From: Doris montereyensis
Lineage: Eukaryota > Mollusca > Gastropoda > Nudibranchia > Dorididae
Length of the DNA: 64,000 nt
Reading direction: 5' to 3'
Assembly (NCBI GenBank): GCA_037039925.1
Contig: JAXRKP010001509.1
Location: 22,501-86,500, forward strand
The translations under genes and the position numbers were made by a program. Shown here piece after piece: positions 13,701 through 26,156 of this stretch. Under the pieces are notes generated by a model. That model ran no database searches. It had not been told where the DNA came from and worked only from the letters and a program-made list of their open reading frames with translations. How positions within the stretch are numbered: position 1 is the first letter of the stretch; every line of letters begins with the position of its first letter.

Positions 13701-16700
13701 GTCTATCCTTGGCAGACATCAAGGAGGCCGCTCAACATTCACAATTAGAATCTGAGTTCTGTTCCAGCAGAAAATATAACGCTACAAATATTCCTCATAA
13801 GGTTAGGAACGATTATAAAACCCATTCCTCCAGTTGGAAAAATGTGAAATACAAAGCCTATTTACAGTTTCTCGGGTGGTCAAAGAAGAGGATGGGTACA
13901 CTCCTCTCACATAATATTCACTCTCTACGCTCTCTCTCTTTGTACTTCCGGTTTCTGCTTTTACAAAAAAGAAGCTTTGTAATGACGTAAAATAGATTGG
14001 GAATTACCGTTTCATTTCCTTCCGTGTTTCATTGTAGTTATTTTTAGACTAGTGTTTGCAAAGGGAGGTTACTGCCAAAACTATACACACCAAGAAGACC
14101 AGTGACTAGTGACACACTACATCATCTGCCACATAGGGCCTTAATTGACAGTTTCAAGCTTTCGGTTTCATAAACGATTTGGGATTTCTAGAATGTTTTT
14201 TTACATTCAATTTTGAATAAAAGGTGACGTTAGCATGTTGCTCGTTTGTATGAATTTCTAATACGCTCAACATAGCCTCTATTTAGGATGATTTCTCAAA
14301 CTTCTATTCTGGGTTTTTAAAAGTAAATCAACAATTTACAAGCAACATCATGATAGTAAAGTAGATCTAGAAGCTATGTACTCACCGTAGATCTATAAAT
14401 CTAGAACTATGTGAGCGGGAGACCATGAAGCAGTTATTGACATCCAATCTTAATCGGCTGCCGTTATTCTCGAAGTGGTTATAATCCGGACTCGGGTCCC
14501 AATAAACACCCAGACTATTCGGACACGCTGGGCCTATTAGGACACGGACTAGTAATATGTAAAATGACGTCATAACCTAACCTAAATCGTGCATGCCCAG
14601 AACAATATTATTAGATCTATTATTTAAGTGCCGGTACCACCCATGTCCCAAAATCCAATAACTTTCCTGGTAGCCTACTCCATAACATTAATAACGTAGT
14701 GTAGCACCTACTGGGATATTTACCTATTAAAAAATACTTAAAATGGGTAATAAAAATCGCGTCCCGTGCTCGAAAATGAGTTCACCAGAAGGTATGAAAA
14801 GTTTCCGTTTACTTTTTTTTTCCGGAACGAAATATGACCGCTAGAAATAGAAGTGGTCAGCTCAAGGCTGTCAAGATGGCCTTGCTTCGCTACGATTGAA
14901 ACTGAAATTACGTGTCTTCAACTTCAATTCTCTAAAAAATATATGTTTAGACATAGATTCTAGATCTGTGTGTCCCAATAAAAACCCGGGTCCGAATAAA
15001 ACCCACACTATTGGGATACGCGGGTCCGAATACACCCACACTATTGGGACCCGGGTCCGAATAATGACAGCCGTTATTCTCACCCAGGCTGAGAATAAAC
15101 CGGATATTATTCTCACCCGGGCTACATATTATATTAAGTACTTTTATGTAGATACTTATTTTTAATTTAAGCTAGATCTGGACTAAATCTAGAGACCTAC
15201 CGGTAGTAGTATAATGATATTTTAACATTACTGCCCCTGACTTTTTCTTATGCGGTGCCTTCTTATTTAGGTGGAGGTGTTTTATTAAATGTTTATTGCT
15301 GTTTTTGTTTTGGTAAGTTTTTTAATTACCGTACAATAATGTACGTCATGGTTTCCTGTATGTTGTTTTCTTTTGTTTTTTAATTACAATGTACGTCATG
15401 GTGTCCTCAACATTTTTGTTTATGTTATGTTCGTTTTCTTTCCTAAATTAAGACATTTACTATTATTAATAGTATAGCCTGATCTGGGTTTGTTTTTGTT
15501 CTTTTTGTCCCCCCACCCCCCCCCCCCCCCCGGGTTTACGGGTGGTTTGGACAACCTAATAGTACTAATACATGTAGTAAAACTAGTAACTAGTAGTAGT
15601 AATACTAATACTAATAGTATAGTAATTGAGTCAGTCAGTAGTCGCTATTGTTTTCAATTTCAATTGACTGATCGCACATGTCTTGCCATAACAAAGGTTC
15701 AGGTGGAAAGAGAATGAAATAAACCGGAAGTATGAGAATACACCCGGCTGAGAATAATGCCCCGCTTATTCTCACCCGGGCTGAGAATAATCACAGCGAT
15801 CTTAATCCAGAAAGAAAGAAGGCGTAATGTAAAACTGGAAAATATGTGGTTATTTTTTACTGTCACTCCCACTCCCTGAATCACTAGCTTTAGAGGCCAT
15901 GAATCCAACGTATTCCTAGGTGCTGAATACAAATATTTAGCCTCTAAAATCAGCGCAAATTAATGGGTTTTTTATTGAAAAAACAACTGCCAAAGGCATT
16001 AGATCAAGATAAGGTCCCTCTGGCTTCGCATCCTAACAACTGTGTTGACATTGTGAGTACTATTTATAGTATGACTGTGATTATTCTCCGCTGAAAATAA
16101 CAGCCTGTAAGAAGGAGTATTATAGAAAAGATTGAAAAACAATTTACACCTAACAATACATCTATATTGATATGTCGCAATCGTTGAGAAATTGAGTGGA
16201 TACAGTACTGAACGAAAGGCATTGCATGCATGTATCAGATGAATCTAGATTAACCTATACACACTATGTAAATGACCTTAATGATTTTCACTGTATATAA
16301 TATTTGACAAAGTTGATTTCGAGAGGCGATAATCTGGTTTTGAGATGCTATTCCAAGCTTCTTTTGTAAGAACCATTTTTGAAAGCTTCCTTTTTCTCTT
16401 TTAAAAGCTGATGCAAATCCATTTAACCATGGTTTATTCTTTGGATATATTAAATATCGTTTCATATGAAGCAACGTTGTCATAAATAGCTAAAATTAAT
16501 GTAACAAGTAACAGTGTCAGCAAGATCATTGTTTGGTGTTAAAGTCGCCTATAATTAATTGATGGCGTCCACGGAGCGGATTTTTTGTTCATGAATAGGC
16601 CGACGTTATGAAATTATATTTGATAATTGATGAAGAAGAATATCTAAAAGAATCTACTAACTAACCTAGAGTACTCATTAAGGCACAGAGATTCTTTGAA

Positions 16701-16980
16701 GAGCTCTCGAAGAGGGACGATTGGCTACAGGAATTCAACGCTGAGATCAGACTGGGACTAGTCATTAATTCAAAAATTTTTTTTACTTTTGTATTGCCAT
16801 GTGAAACTCAGTAGAGTTTAATTTGCATTTATAATTATTTGCTTAATACTGCATAGATGCTGTATCATAACAGATCTACCTTTCATAAAATCTATCACAA
16901 TTCCTGAAGGCTGAAGCTAGGTGCATTCTATTATAACAGCATGTTGTATTTCATGTAAAAATTTGTGTAGTTTCTACTTC
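13701..16980. other. Intergenic DNA between two divergent genes; contains inverted-repeat motifs
   Basis: No exon recognised. Three places (about 14440-14560, 14965-15125 and 15720-15800) share GGGTCC/GAATAA-type motifs and near-palindromes of TTATTCTC and GAGAATAA. A C-run lies near 15511-15531. Because the flanking genes diverge, promoters for both probably fall in or near this interval, but I cannot place one. Confidence 0.4.
14965..15125. repeat. Clustered short repeats with TTATTCTC...GAGAATAA inverted repeats
   Basis: GGGTCCGAATA recurs three times, and TTATTCTC-ACCCAGGCT-GAGAATAA forms a perfect 8-bp inverted repeat around a 9-bp spacer. The same inverted repeat, with spacer ACCCGGGCT, occurs near 15768-15792. 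Confidence 0.6.
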
Positions 16981-16985
16981 TTTGT

Positions 16986-17300
16986 AGGGGGACTTGGTAG
17001 TCCAGAGGCAAGAATATCGGCCTCTCGACCAAATGGTTGTGGGTTCAAGCACCAGTGACAGTTGAAGAAAAAAAAATTCAAATTTTTTCAACTAAAAATT
17101 ATCCACCTGGTCCAGGCAGGTGGATCGACACCTAGTCCCATTGGAGACAGACGATAAAAAAGGAGGTCATGTGTGTACATCACAACACTGTGTGCATTAA
17201 AATCCAGTAGCTGTTTACAGGGCAGTCCGGGCAAAATAAAAAATCCCTCCAAAACCCCCAAGATCACCTTTAATTGGGGATGTGAATAAAAACATAATCA
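16986..17300 (+). mobile_element. SINE family A, near full-length copy
   Basis: The head reads GGTAGTCCAGAGGCAAGAAT, CGGCCTCTCGACCAAATGGT and a B-box-like GGGTTCAAGC. The body has CCTGGTCCAGGCAGGTGGAT, a conserved GGAGACAGACGATAAAAAAGG section and CAGGGCAGTCCGGGC. The tail ends GAGATCACC-like followed by A-rich sequence. At least seven more whole or partial copies lie in this window. The head suggests a tRNA-derived SINE (Pol III A/B boxes); the exact named family was not determined. Confidence 0.75.
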
Positions 17301-17452
17301 AATGAAAATCTACTTCCTTGTTTATATATATATTATATAATATATTACTTATATTTTTTCACAGGTGTGTTTTATAACAGCGTTTTATATGGAATACCAA
17401 TCAAGCCGATGGTGCCGTTGCTTTGGGCAACATTGAGTTTACGCTTACAGAA

Positions 17453-17684
17453 ATGACCGTCCCTATTCAACTGGCCTCGCGTGGTTGGTGGATAACTTTC
17501 GAGTGGATTGGTCTACATAGATCTGTTCCATGCATTTGCCAGCTCAAGGGATGGCTTCTTCTCTTATTTTTTTTAATAAGTTCTTCACCCTCATTTGTGA
17601 AAGGCAAAACTGTGAGTGGCGTTTTCAACTCTTTTCAAGCTCAAGCAGGAAATGGGCAATACGTGACTTCATTTGCTTTTCATG
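17453..17684 (+). CDS. GPR180: GPR180 homologue exon 1 (signal peptide and start of ectodomain)
   Basis: This is the first coding exon of a nine-exon gene (17453-17684, 18229-18363, 18909-19139, 33079-33259, 34383-34432, 35939-36099, 38489-38679, 40719-40796, 43223-43363). The product matches GPR180 (intimal thickness-related receptor), a seven-helix membrane protein with a GOLD-like extracellular domain; this identification is from recalled family sequence, not a search. Exon 1 starts at the only suitable in-frame ATG, 17453 (MTVPIQLASRGWW). It carries a hydrophobic signal segment GWLLLLFFLISSSPSFVKG, then the conserved opening KTVSGVFNSFQ and YVTSFAFH. The donor is CATG|GTAAAT, phase 1. The region before the signal core is unusually long (about 32 residues), so a later or unidentified upstream start is possible. 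Summed exons give 1400 nt, or 466 residues when one missing base in exon 7 is restored, close to the family length. Confidence 0.9.
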
Positions 17685-18228
17685 GTAAATATACTTTCGG
17701 CATGTTTTTACTACCGGTATTGCCATTAAGGTTAGCCCACTTCGTTGTTACCATCACCCTAAAACAATTGATATATTATACAGATATTCACCTTTCACCC
17801 GGTGTTTTGCGAGTTTGCATGATACATATAAGAAACTTTGACTTCACATGGTGAAAGATGATTAAAATTAAAATAAATATTGATATCATGAAAATGTAAA
17901 CTGCTGCTCATAACTGTGTAAAATTAGTAATTTTTACCAACTGATGGTGCACTTTTTTTCCTTTTCTGTTTTGTTTGTTTGTTGTTTTTTAGTTGTTGTT
18001 ATTTGGGTTTTATTTTGCTTTTTTTCTTTTTTTTTTTATTACCGAGATTGGGCCCTGGATGGTAGGTTGTGATGGGGCAGTAGGGAGGAAGAGGTGGGTT
18101 TTTTGGAGGGGGGGGGGGGGTTGCTCTTGCGTTTTCTTTTCTTCTGTATGTATGCCAGTTTATTTTATAAACTTTTGATGACATTTAACTGTTGATTAAG
18201 TCCATTTTGTCTTACTGACTAATTTCAG
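17685..18228 (+). other. GPR180 intron 1
   Basis: GT-AG intron with T- and G-rich runs. No other feature seen. Confidence 0.85.
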
Positions 18229-18363
18229 GCAAAGCGGTGCTAAACTTTACGGTAAACACTACAGGTAATGATGCCAGGCTGTACTTGTTCTTGTCGGAGG
18301 ACTGGAAAGATGCCGCAAGCGACTCTGACTGTTACCGCCGTCTCAGCAAAGCCAGAGGAGTGG
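18229..18363 (+). CDS. GPR180: GPR180 homologue exon 2 (ectodomain)
   Basis: Acceptor CTAATTTCAG, donor GTGG|GTAAGA. It encodes GKAVLNFTVNTTGNDARLYL followed by FLSEDWKDAASDSDCYRRLS and KARGV. The ARLYLF...W....CxxxLSKA pattern is characteristic of GPR180 ectodomains. Two N-glycosylation sequons (NFT, NTT) are present. Phase 1 at both ends. Confidence 0.93.
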
Positions 18364-18908
18364 GTAAGATATCTTGCTCAACATGTCTAATATTTTTTAC
18401 TGACCTCTTTCGAAGCTTTGTTAATAACAAGTGAACTATAACATCCAGAAACCACACTAAGAACCTGAACCCCTCTAATTACAGAAACATACATCCATTA
18501 TTTCAATTGTTCCTCTTGTAAGGGTGCCAGTTACAGCCAATTCTATAGGCATCAATTTTTTATCATAATATATATTTTTGTCAGAAATACATTATCTTTT
18601 ACTGTTTCTATCTATAATAACTTTAAATTCTATATCTCTTTACTTATTTCCATTCATTTCCAATACTGTCTCTGTCTATATGTTGAATAAAAAAAAACCC
18701 CATGTATGTGGGTCTTTTGTGTCTTGGCCTTCATGTATCTTTGTCTGTCGTCCATCTCTGTTTATCTCAGTATCTCTTTCCTTCATACTGTCTCTATCTG
18801 TTTGTGTATTTGTCTCTCTCTATCTGTGTGTGTGTGTGTATCTATTTGACTTAAAACAGTTTTACGGTCTTTCTTTTCGGACCTTTCCAATAAGAATGTA
18901 TCAGACAG
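18364..18908 (+). other. GPR180 intron 2
   Basis: GT-AG intron with TCT-rich stretches. The open frame running through its 3' half is only the in-frame extension of exon 3. Confidence 0.8.
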
Positions 18909-19139
18909 TGTCCAATCATCTTTCCTCAGTTGTCATCAACGAAACAATTGGCAGCCGCCCAGTATCACCTTTCATCTATCCACGAATCTGGCATGTTGTA
19001 TATGCGGATGTTTATACATGCGAATCGGGCCGGCCTAAGATCCCGGGGGAACAGCCGAACATAATGAGCTATAACATTAAACTTCTCAACCCAGATAGCT
19101 TGGGAAACCCAACAGAGCATTTTGGGGATCAGGAAACAG
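18909..19139 (+). CDS. GPR180: GPR180 homologue exon 3 (ectodomain end)
   Basis: The acceptor GTATCAGACAG before 18909 is chosen because it is the AG that supplies the two bases needed after exon 2. It encodes VSNHLSSVVINETIGSRPVS, then YPRIWHVVYADVYTC, a hallmark of the family (TWHVFYADKYTC in the human protein), and IKLLNPDSLGNPTEHFGDQE. One sequon (NET). Donor AACAG|GTACAT, phase 1. The acceptor choice is the weakest boundary in the gene. Confidence 0.9.
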
Positions 19140-19489
19140 GTACATATATGCTAATTCATTTAATTTAGTTTCTTAACAAGGTCTTTCCCATGAATCCTTC
19201 TTTAAGGAGCATAGTTACCTTAGTTGGTAGTGAAGGTAACGACATTAAGATAATATGAAAGCCCCATAGTGACAAAGACGAGACAAATACAAGGAATAGA
19301 CAGAAAATAGGTGCTGACACAGAGATTGCAGGTTCAATTCCCAGGATGGCCACAATTTTTTCTGTCTTTTTTTTGTATATGTTCCTATGGGGCTTTAACA
19401 TCATCTACTGTCGTTACCTTCACTTTCGGCATGGCCTTTGCCCCTTTGTCTTGAACTGACCAAGGCAGTTCTTAACCCTTTTTCCGGCA

Positions 19490-19751
19490 GGTCCCATATA
19501 TTTGCCTGCCGCTGATCACTCTAAGCACACCTATGTTAATGGCGGGTCCCGTATATTTATTTCATTCCCTGCCTTCCAGCGAGACAAAGCGTTAGTGGCA
19601 GGTGCAGTGCACTCAAGGAATGCCTCTATTTTGACCAATTACGCTGATCAACCCACGCCACACCAAACCGAGAAAGTCTTTTCTTCTAACGGGATGAAAG
19701 TGACAGTTTATTTCCGAGTCTACCACACACTCGATATATTCCTTATAAAGT
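19490..19751 (+). pseudogene. Coding-like fragment inside piggyBac-like element A (unidentified)
   Basis: An open frame following an acceptor-like CCGGCAG reads PIYLPAADHSKHTYVNGG, then SRIFISFPAFQRDKALVAGA and VHSRNASILTNYADQP, and stops at TGA 19749-19751. The amino-acid mix looks protein-like and is not low complexity. I recognise no family. It may be a remnant of element-encoded protein or chance. Confidence 0.25.
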
Positions 19752-20911
19752 GATACAAAAACACGCAGAAGCTATATCTCAAATGCAGGCTGTGGACCAT
19801 CTGCAAAGTGATCAAAACTAAAGACTCTGACCGGTGCAACTTCTGACAGATGTCAATTACTTTAGTAGGAAGCTCCACCCACAAGTAAGAAATAGTGATT
19901 GAAACAAATAAAATATATCAGTGGCCAATCACATTGCAGACCTGTGGAGTGCCTGAATGGAGGGTGTGACCTTCAGTCAATAGAAAGACACCCATGTTCA
20001 GGGTTGATCAATCAGAGGAAGCATTGTGTTGATATTGTCAAACATCACATATTTCAAAATATATCTCCACCTCTTTTTGACATAAGAATGAAGACATTGG
20101 AGTGTTGAAAGTACAAGGGAAAGATGAAGCTTTCATCTGAGTTCACCAACCAGCAACAAAGGGACTTTGATCTCTCAAATAGATCATTTCACATGGTCAT
20201 GATGATGTGGTATCTGGACAAGAGGAAGGGCGGCTATTTGAAGTGTATAGACATCAGAAACTACAAGTCTATCTTCCTACTGTATAGGAAAGGACTAAGA
20301 AGGGAGGTTGACATCCAGAAGTGGGGGGAAGATATGGAAAACCACTGGATTGCGTAAGGGTGGGGGCTGTTTGTGAGGAGGAGGATTACTATTGAACTGT
20401 AGGAAGGGAACAGCCAAGAATACAGAATGATGGTCACTCATGTCATTGTAAAGGAGGGGGGGGGGTGATTCTAGTGATACACATAGTATAGGGTAGGGAG
20501 GAGTTTTCAAAAGCATGGGAAGCATGTTGCTGAGGAGAGGTGTTAGGTCTGGGATAGAGCGCGTTGCCGCAACTGAGGCGATACGCACTTGTGAAAGTAA
20601 TAAACCAGGGGCCTGTTTCTTTCATCATGCGAATGTGCTACCTATGCACACTGGACTCGGTCATGAGATTAGCAAAAGACGATTGGACATTTCCCTAGTA
20701 TTAATAATACTTATACTATTAATATTATTGTTCTGTCCTTTTATTTAGATGTGAGGATTAAAATGATTCCTTTAGAAATAAAAATGAATGTTGTTCATTG
20801 AAACTCTACTACATAATATTCGACACAGCCAACCACATTATTATTGAATGACTGAAGTAAAGCCTGACCATGCAGCCACATGGTCTCCCCCCCCCTCCCT
20901 TCTCTGAATGT

Positions 20912-21238
<327 letters not shown>

Positions 21239-21448
21239 TCTCTCATTTTCTCCTCCTTTCTACCCATCTTTCTTTACCTTTGCCATTCTCTTTATGTCTT
21301 CTTTTTGTTTACTTTTCTCTTTCCTTTCTATCCCCTCCTCTCTTTCTCCATCTCTCTTATGGCAGTTGTACCCCTCCTCTCTCCATCTCTCTTATGGCAG
21401 TTGTATTTTTATTTATTTTTTATTTTTGTCTTTTCCTTTTGTATATTG

Positions 21449-21533
21449 TTGTTATGAGGCTTGCTCTGTTGATGGAAATTGCGCAATGGGTCATTGTACC
21501 ATTGGCTCTATTAGTTTCGTTCAGCATTGGTAA
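21449..21533 (+). pseudogene. Coding-like fragment with a good donor inside element A (unidentified)
   Basis: Sequence up to the donor CAGCATTG|GTAAGTG reads either EACSVDGNCAMGHCTIGSIS or, in another frame, a hydrophobic LLMEIAQWVIVPLALLVSF. A possible acceptor ATCATCACAG follows near 21837. The frame cannot be decided and no family is recognised. Confidence 0.2.
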
Positions 21534-22194
21534 GTGTTTGTCTGTTTCTATGTCTCCTTGTTGCTTATGAAGCTTGGGCACACTGAAGAGTTCTCAGTCC
21601 TGACCCGTTTTCTATCTATTAGTATTAGATCTTCCACATTCCTCTTCATTAGTTGTTGGCCAACTGCAGTGTTATTCCATGTCATGTTCAATAAAAGTAG
21701 GCTGTAATAGATGTTATTGTTAGTGAACAATGCAAATCTAAGCACGATGACAATAACGATAACAAAATGAATTGCCCGCTACGTCACCCAACTAAACAGA
21801 GATAAAAAAAAAAAAAAGCCATCTCAATCATCACAGGTACGTGGTGGTCAAGCGCGGCAGGCTCATCAGTGGGGTGAGAAAACTTTTGGCGCCATGTGTG
21901 GAAGCCTCGTCGTACACAGCGGAACGAGATCATCGATCGATATTGAGGTCAGCCTTAAAAGGGTTAATGGAAGTTTCAGTATCAATCTCGTAATATTAAT
22001 CTGTCAGTCATGATGATTTCAGCATAGAATAATTCAACAGTAGGGGGGGGGGGGTAATGAATAATGTTACATTGGTGGCCCATAGCCCTGATGTGGGTGG
22101 GTGGTTGGCCGTTGCTATTTGGTAAAGAACGATGTTGAGAGTCCCAAAGTTCTTAGTACTAGACTCGACTTAGGCCTCTGGATTCTATGCGGAA

Positions 22195-22440
22195 CATAGG
22201 GCCGCAACTTCATCCCTCCAGCACACACGGTTTTTCGTGAAGACCCTCTTCAGCTCCACCCATGTCATTCTAATCTGGCGACCTTGGCTTAGTTCTGCGT
22301 CAGTGCTCCTCCGCCACGTCTGTCTTGGTCTCCCAACTTTATGTTTCCCTTGTGGGTTCCATACAAAGCCTTGTCACCTAGTGACATTTGACAGGGACTT
22401 CCGATGCATGTGACCCAACTCATCCTCACTTCCTTTTCTT
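22195..22440 (-). mobile_element. Fragment of an RTE/LINE-type reverse transcriptase (C-terminal end)
   Basis: On the minus strand this reads LGHMHRKSLSNVT, then GFVWNPQGKHKVGRPRQTWR, RSTDAELSQG and MTWVELKRVF. The pattern (G)H..R......W.PQGK.K.GRPR.TWRR....EL.....W.E is the conserved C-terminal tail of many RTE-like non-LTR retrotransposon proteins. An internal stop and its small size show it is a dead fragment. Confidence 0.7.
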
Positions 22441-22649
22441 CATAGCACTAGGATGCCACTTATCGAACATTTAGTCATCAAATTCATTGCAAGTGAAAAC
22501 TTGAGTTTCAAAAGTAACTGCCCAAATATTGTTGATAGGCCAAAGCCACCTGACAAGGTGAGGTGCTTGGTGTATGAAGAAAAACAAGAATAACGAATCT
22601 CCTTGCTTTCCAGAGAGTTTTGTTCGCTCTGCCATATTGCACCCATGTG

Positions 22650-23512
22650 CTTTCTGGTGTTTATTATGCACACCAGGGAGATAAATTGGCAATGTTGTTT
22701 GCAATGATAAATTTGGCAATGTTCTTCTAAGATAAGATCAGGGAGATGCACACTTCTAAGATGGCACAGATAAATTGGCAATGTTCCTTCTAAGATGTGC
22801 ACACTAGATAAATTGGGAGATAAATTGAGCAATTTTCCTTCTAAGATGTACACACCAGGGAGATAAATTTGAGATAAATTTTCCTTCTAAGATGTACACA
22901 CCAGGGAGATAAATTGGCAATGTTCCTTCTAAGATTTACACTTCAGGGAGATAAATTGGCAATGTTCCTTCTAAGATGTACACACCAGGGAGATAAATTG
23001 GCAATGTTCCTTCTAAGATATGCACACCAGGGAGATAAATTGGCAATGTTCCTTCTAAGATGTACACACCAGGGAGATAAATTGGCAATGTTCCTTCTAA
23101 GATGTGCACACCAGAGAGATAAATTGGCAATGTTCCTTCTAAGATGTACACACCAGGGAGATAAATTGGCAATGTTCCTTCTAAGATATACACACCACAA
23201 TGTTCCTTCTAAGATGGGAGATAAATTGGCAATGTTCCTTCTAAGATGTACACACCAGGGAGATAAATTGGCAATGTTCTAAGATGTCTAAGATGTAAGA
23301 TGTACACACCAGGGAGATAAATTGGCAATGTTCCTTCTAAGATGTGCACACCAGGGAGATAAATTGGCAATGTTCCTTCTAAGATGTGCACACCAGGGAG
23401 GGAGATAAATTGGCAATGTTCCTTCTAAGATGTACACACCAGGGAGATAAATTGGCAATGTTCCTTCTAAGATCAGAGAGATAAGATAAGATGTGGGCAC
23501 CAGAGAGATATG
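22650..23512. repeat. Minisatellite, about 42-bp unit, roughly 18 copies
   Basis: The unit contains CACCAGGGAGATAAATTGGC followed by AATGTTCCTTCTAAGATGTA. Units at the left edge are diverged and partly deleted, while the middle is nearly uniform. Open frames on both strands arise because the unit is a multiple of three. Confidence 0.95.
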
Positions 23513-23789
23513 ATGCGCACTGTTGAGTATTGTCTGCGCACAGCATTAAAGACTGTTGTTGTCCAACGTTCATTCTGATGCACATAGGGCACACAATTGC
23601 GATTTGTTTTTGTCACAATTTGCACAGCACCCAAAATGTACGCACACAGTCTAGAAAACATTGCTTGTTGGTGGTCTTTGTGACTTTCTTCTGTATCCAT
23701 TTCTACTCTAGTCCGCCATGGTATAAACCTTGTTTGCCCATTCATTGTTTTTAAATCTCGCTATATTATGGGCGGGCGGTTGGCGTGTG

Positions 23790-23922
23790 CTGCTGGTAGG
23801 TCATATTTATTTATTTATTTATTTATTTCAGTCACTTATCTTTTCATCTTGCTGTTTCCTCTTAATTCAACCTGAGTGAGATCACCGCAATGGTGGACGC
23901 GGTACATTTCAATGAAACAATT
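23790..23922 (+). mobile_element. SINE tail-type repeat (family B) copy
   Basis: CATCTTGCTGTTTCCTCTTA followed by CCTGAGTGAGATCACCGCAA and TGGTGGACGCGGTACATTTC. The same module occurs near 24995, 31228, 36660, 49985 and 52015. Confidence 0.55.
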
Positions 23923-23959
23923 TAACAATCAAGTTGTATTGTGGCCAGCTCATGCGGAC

Positions 23960-24340
23960 ACCATGAGTGGGATAATAAAAAAAAAAGGGGGGGGTTGCGG
24001 GCAGTGGCCCCTCTAAGCTCACACCAGGGAGAAGAGGTGCCCTCTGTTGACAAATATCTGCGTACACCATGACGAAAAACAACAGCACGCACCCAAATAA
24101 AACCAAATGTATTAATTCGCATACAAGTTTTTGGCACACAAATTACGAAAAACAACAGCACGCACCCAAATAAAACCAAATGTATTTATTCGCACACAAG
24201 TTTTTGGCACAAATAAAACAAATTTCTTACAAAAAACTACAAAAACAACAGCACGCACCCAAATAAAACCAAATGTATTTCTTCGCACACAAGTTTTTGG
24301 CACACAAACTACAAAAACAACAGAGGGGAACACGGGGTTG
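23960..24340. repeat. Diverged tandem repeat, about 85-90-bp unit, about 4 copies
   Basis: AACAACAGCACGCACCCAAA, TAAAACCAAATGTATT and CGCACACAAGTTTTTGGCAC recur four times with small indels. Confidence 0.9.
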
Positions 24341-24358
24341 TGGGACAAAAAGCTCGGT

Positions 24359-24382
24359 GTGTGTGTGTGTGTGTGTGTGTGC
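24359..24382. repeat. (GT)n microsatellite
   Basis: Short uninterrupted GT tract. Confidence 0.95.
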
Positions 24383-25122
24383 GTGTCTGCGTGTTGAACG
24401 AGATTGTAATGCAAAGCGTGAGCTCATCATGCCGTACGCCAAATAAAACTCGTTCAAATGTGAGCACGTCTTTTTTCGTCCACAAAATGTACCATTTCTA
24501 CTACTACTACTACTTTGCTGCACTACCAAACGTTAGTACGTTACAATAAACGATGAGTAATATCATCTTGAGTAAAGAAAGGGTCACGGGGTCACAGAAC
24601 GAGTTTTATGTGTTCCATTTGCTCTACATACGGCGCTCACGAGTTTTTGAGTGTGTTTGAGTTTGAGTCACGCGCATCTCTCGGTTTACTTTTCCTTTCT
24701 TTCTGATATTCTCTCTTCTTTCTTTCCTTCGGGCCCTGATTCTCGCTTGTTTTGTTTTTGTATTTGGTTTCGGTTTGTTTTGTTTTGTTTTTTTTTGTTT
24801 TTTTTTGTTTTTTTTTTTTGGGGGGGCTTAAATCTTTCTCTGGTATTCTTGTTTTGCCTCCTTCTTTTTCTTCTTTTTATCTTTTTTTTTTTTTTTTTTT
24901 TTTGGGGGTATCTTTCTTTCGTTCTTACTTCCCCATTTCCTTGGGGGTGTTGCAGGCACTGCTGTAAGGTCCTACTTCTATCATTCCACTTGTCTATCAT
25001 CTTGCTGGGTTGTCACCTTGAGATCACCACCTTTGGTGGATATTTCGTGAGAAAATCAAACCTCATTTCTTTTCCTTCTTTTCTTTCTTTCTTTCTTGTG
25101 GTTCAACATCACTGGGCCGTAC

Positions 25123-25124
<2 letters not shown>

Positions 25125-25176
<52 letters not shown>

Positions 25177-25218
25177 TCATCTTCAGAAACTCGTTCACCT
25201 CTCTCTCTCTCTCTCTCA
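25125..25218. repeat. (CT)n microsatellites
   Basis: Two CT tracts (about 25125-25173 and 25201-25217) separated by unique sequence. Confidence 0.95.
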
Positions 25219-25769
25219 TTTGGGATACATTATCGCATTTAGCAGACGGCTGATTAGCAGTTCAATATGTCAATGTTAAACTTGTTTCAGCTTTTCTCTG
25301 AAGCAAGAGTCCGATTTCCCCACCCTTTACATTGAAGCGAAATTGCGATTTGCCCACCATTTCTACGATTTACTACTACTATTGGTTCGATTTGAACTGT
25401 ACACTGAACACACATTTGACCTCAGACACTGATCTTTTATCTCCAAAGATAAACGTTCCACGCGAACTGTTCTGGCCCTTAATTATTGCCTATAACTAAA
25501 GCGGGTGGAGACAGTAAGAAATACGTTGAGTCAGACACTGATCTTTATCTCCAAAGATAAACGTTCCACACGAACTGAGTAATTATGCCTCGAAAAGTTA
25601 ATTACCTATAAGGAAAGAAAACGTAAGGAAAGCCAAGCCGTTAATCATGCCGGGACACCACGCTTCTCTTGAATACTCCATACGCATAGACGTATTCAAG
25701 CATGGCGGCAATAATTTAAAAAAGAAGTTACCTGAGGACCCTCCCCATTTATCATTGTAAGCATCCCCT

Positions 25770-26034
25770 CACCTATACCAGAGGCAAGGTGTCGGCCTCA
25801 ATACAAAAAATTAAGGGTTCAAACCCCGCCAAGGGTTGAAATATTTTTTGTCGAGGTCCAGGTCGGTGGATCGATACTCAATCCCATCGGAGACGGAAGG
25901 TAAAAAGGAGGTCCCGTGTGCAGATCACAACTTTCTGTGCACGTTAAAGATCCCTTGGCTGAACATTTAAAAACCCTACAAAAAATCCCGAGATCACCTT
26001 ACTTGTGGGTGTGAGTAAATCAAATCAAATATTT
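25770..26034 (+). mobile_element. SINE family A copy
   Basis: CCAGAGGCAAGGTGTCGGCC, a B-box-like GGGTTCAAACCCC, CATCGGAGACGGAAGGTAAA, AAGGAGGTCCCGTGTGCAGA, and tail CCGAGATCACCTTACTTGTG ending in AAATCAAATCAAA. Confidence 0.8.
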
Positions 26035-26056
26035 AAAAAGCCGTAGCATCACAGTG

Positions 26057-26067
26057 TGTGTGTGTGT

Positions 26068-26153
<86 letters not shown>
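26057..26153. repeat. (GT)n then (GA)n microsatellite
   Basis: Alternating GT followed by about 80 bp of alternating GA, directly after the SINE tail. Confidence 0.96.

Positions 26154-26156
<3 letters not shown>

Noticed and set aside
20124..20357. Plus-strand 77-codon open frame
   Set aside because: No recognisable family and no splice support. It lies inside the TTAA-flanked element.
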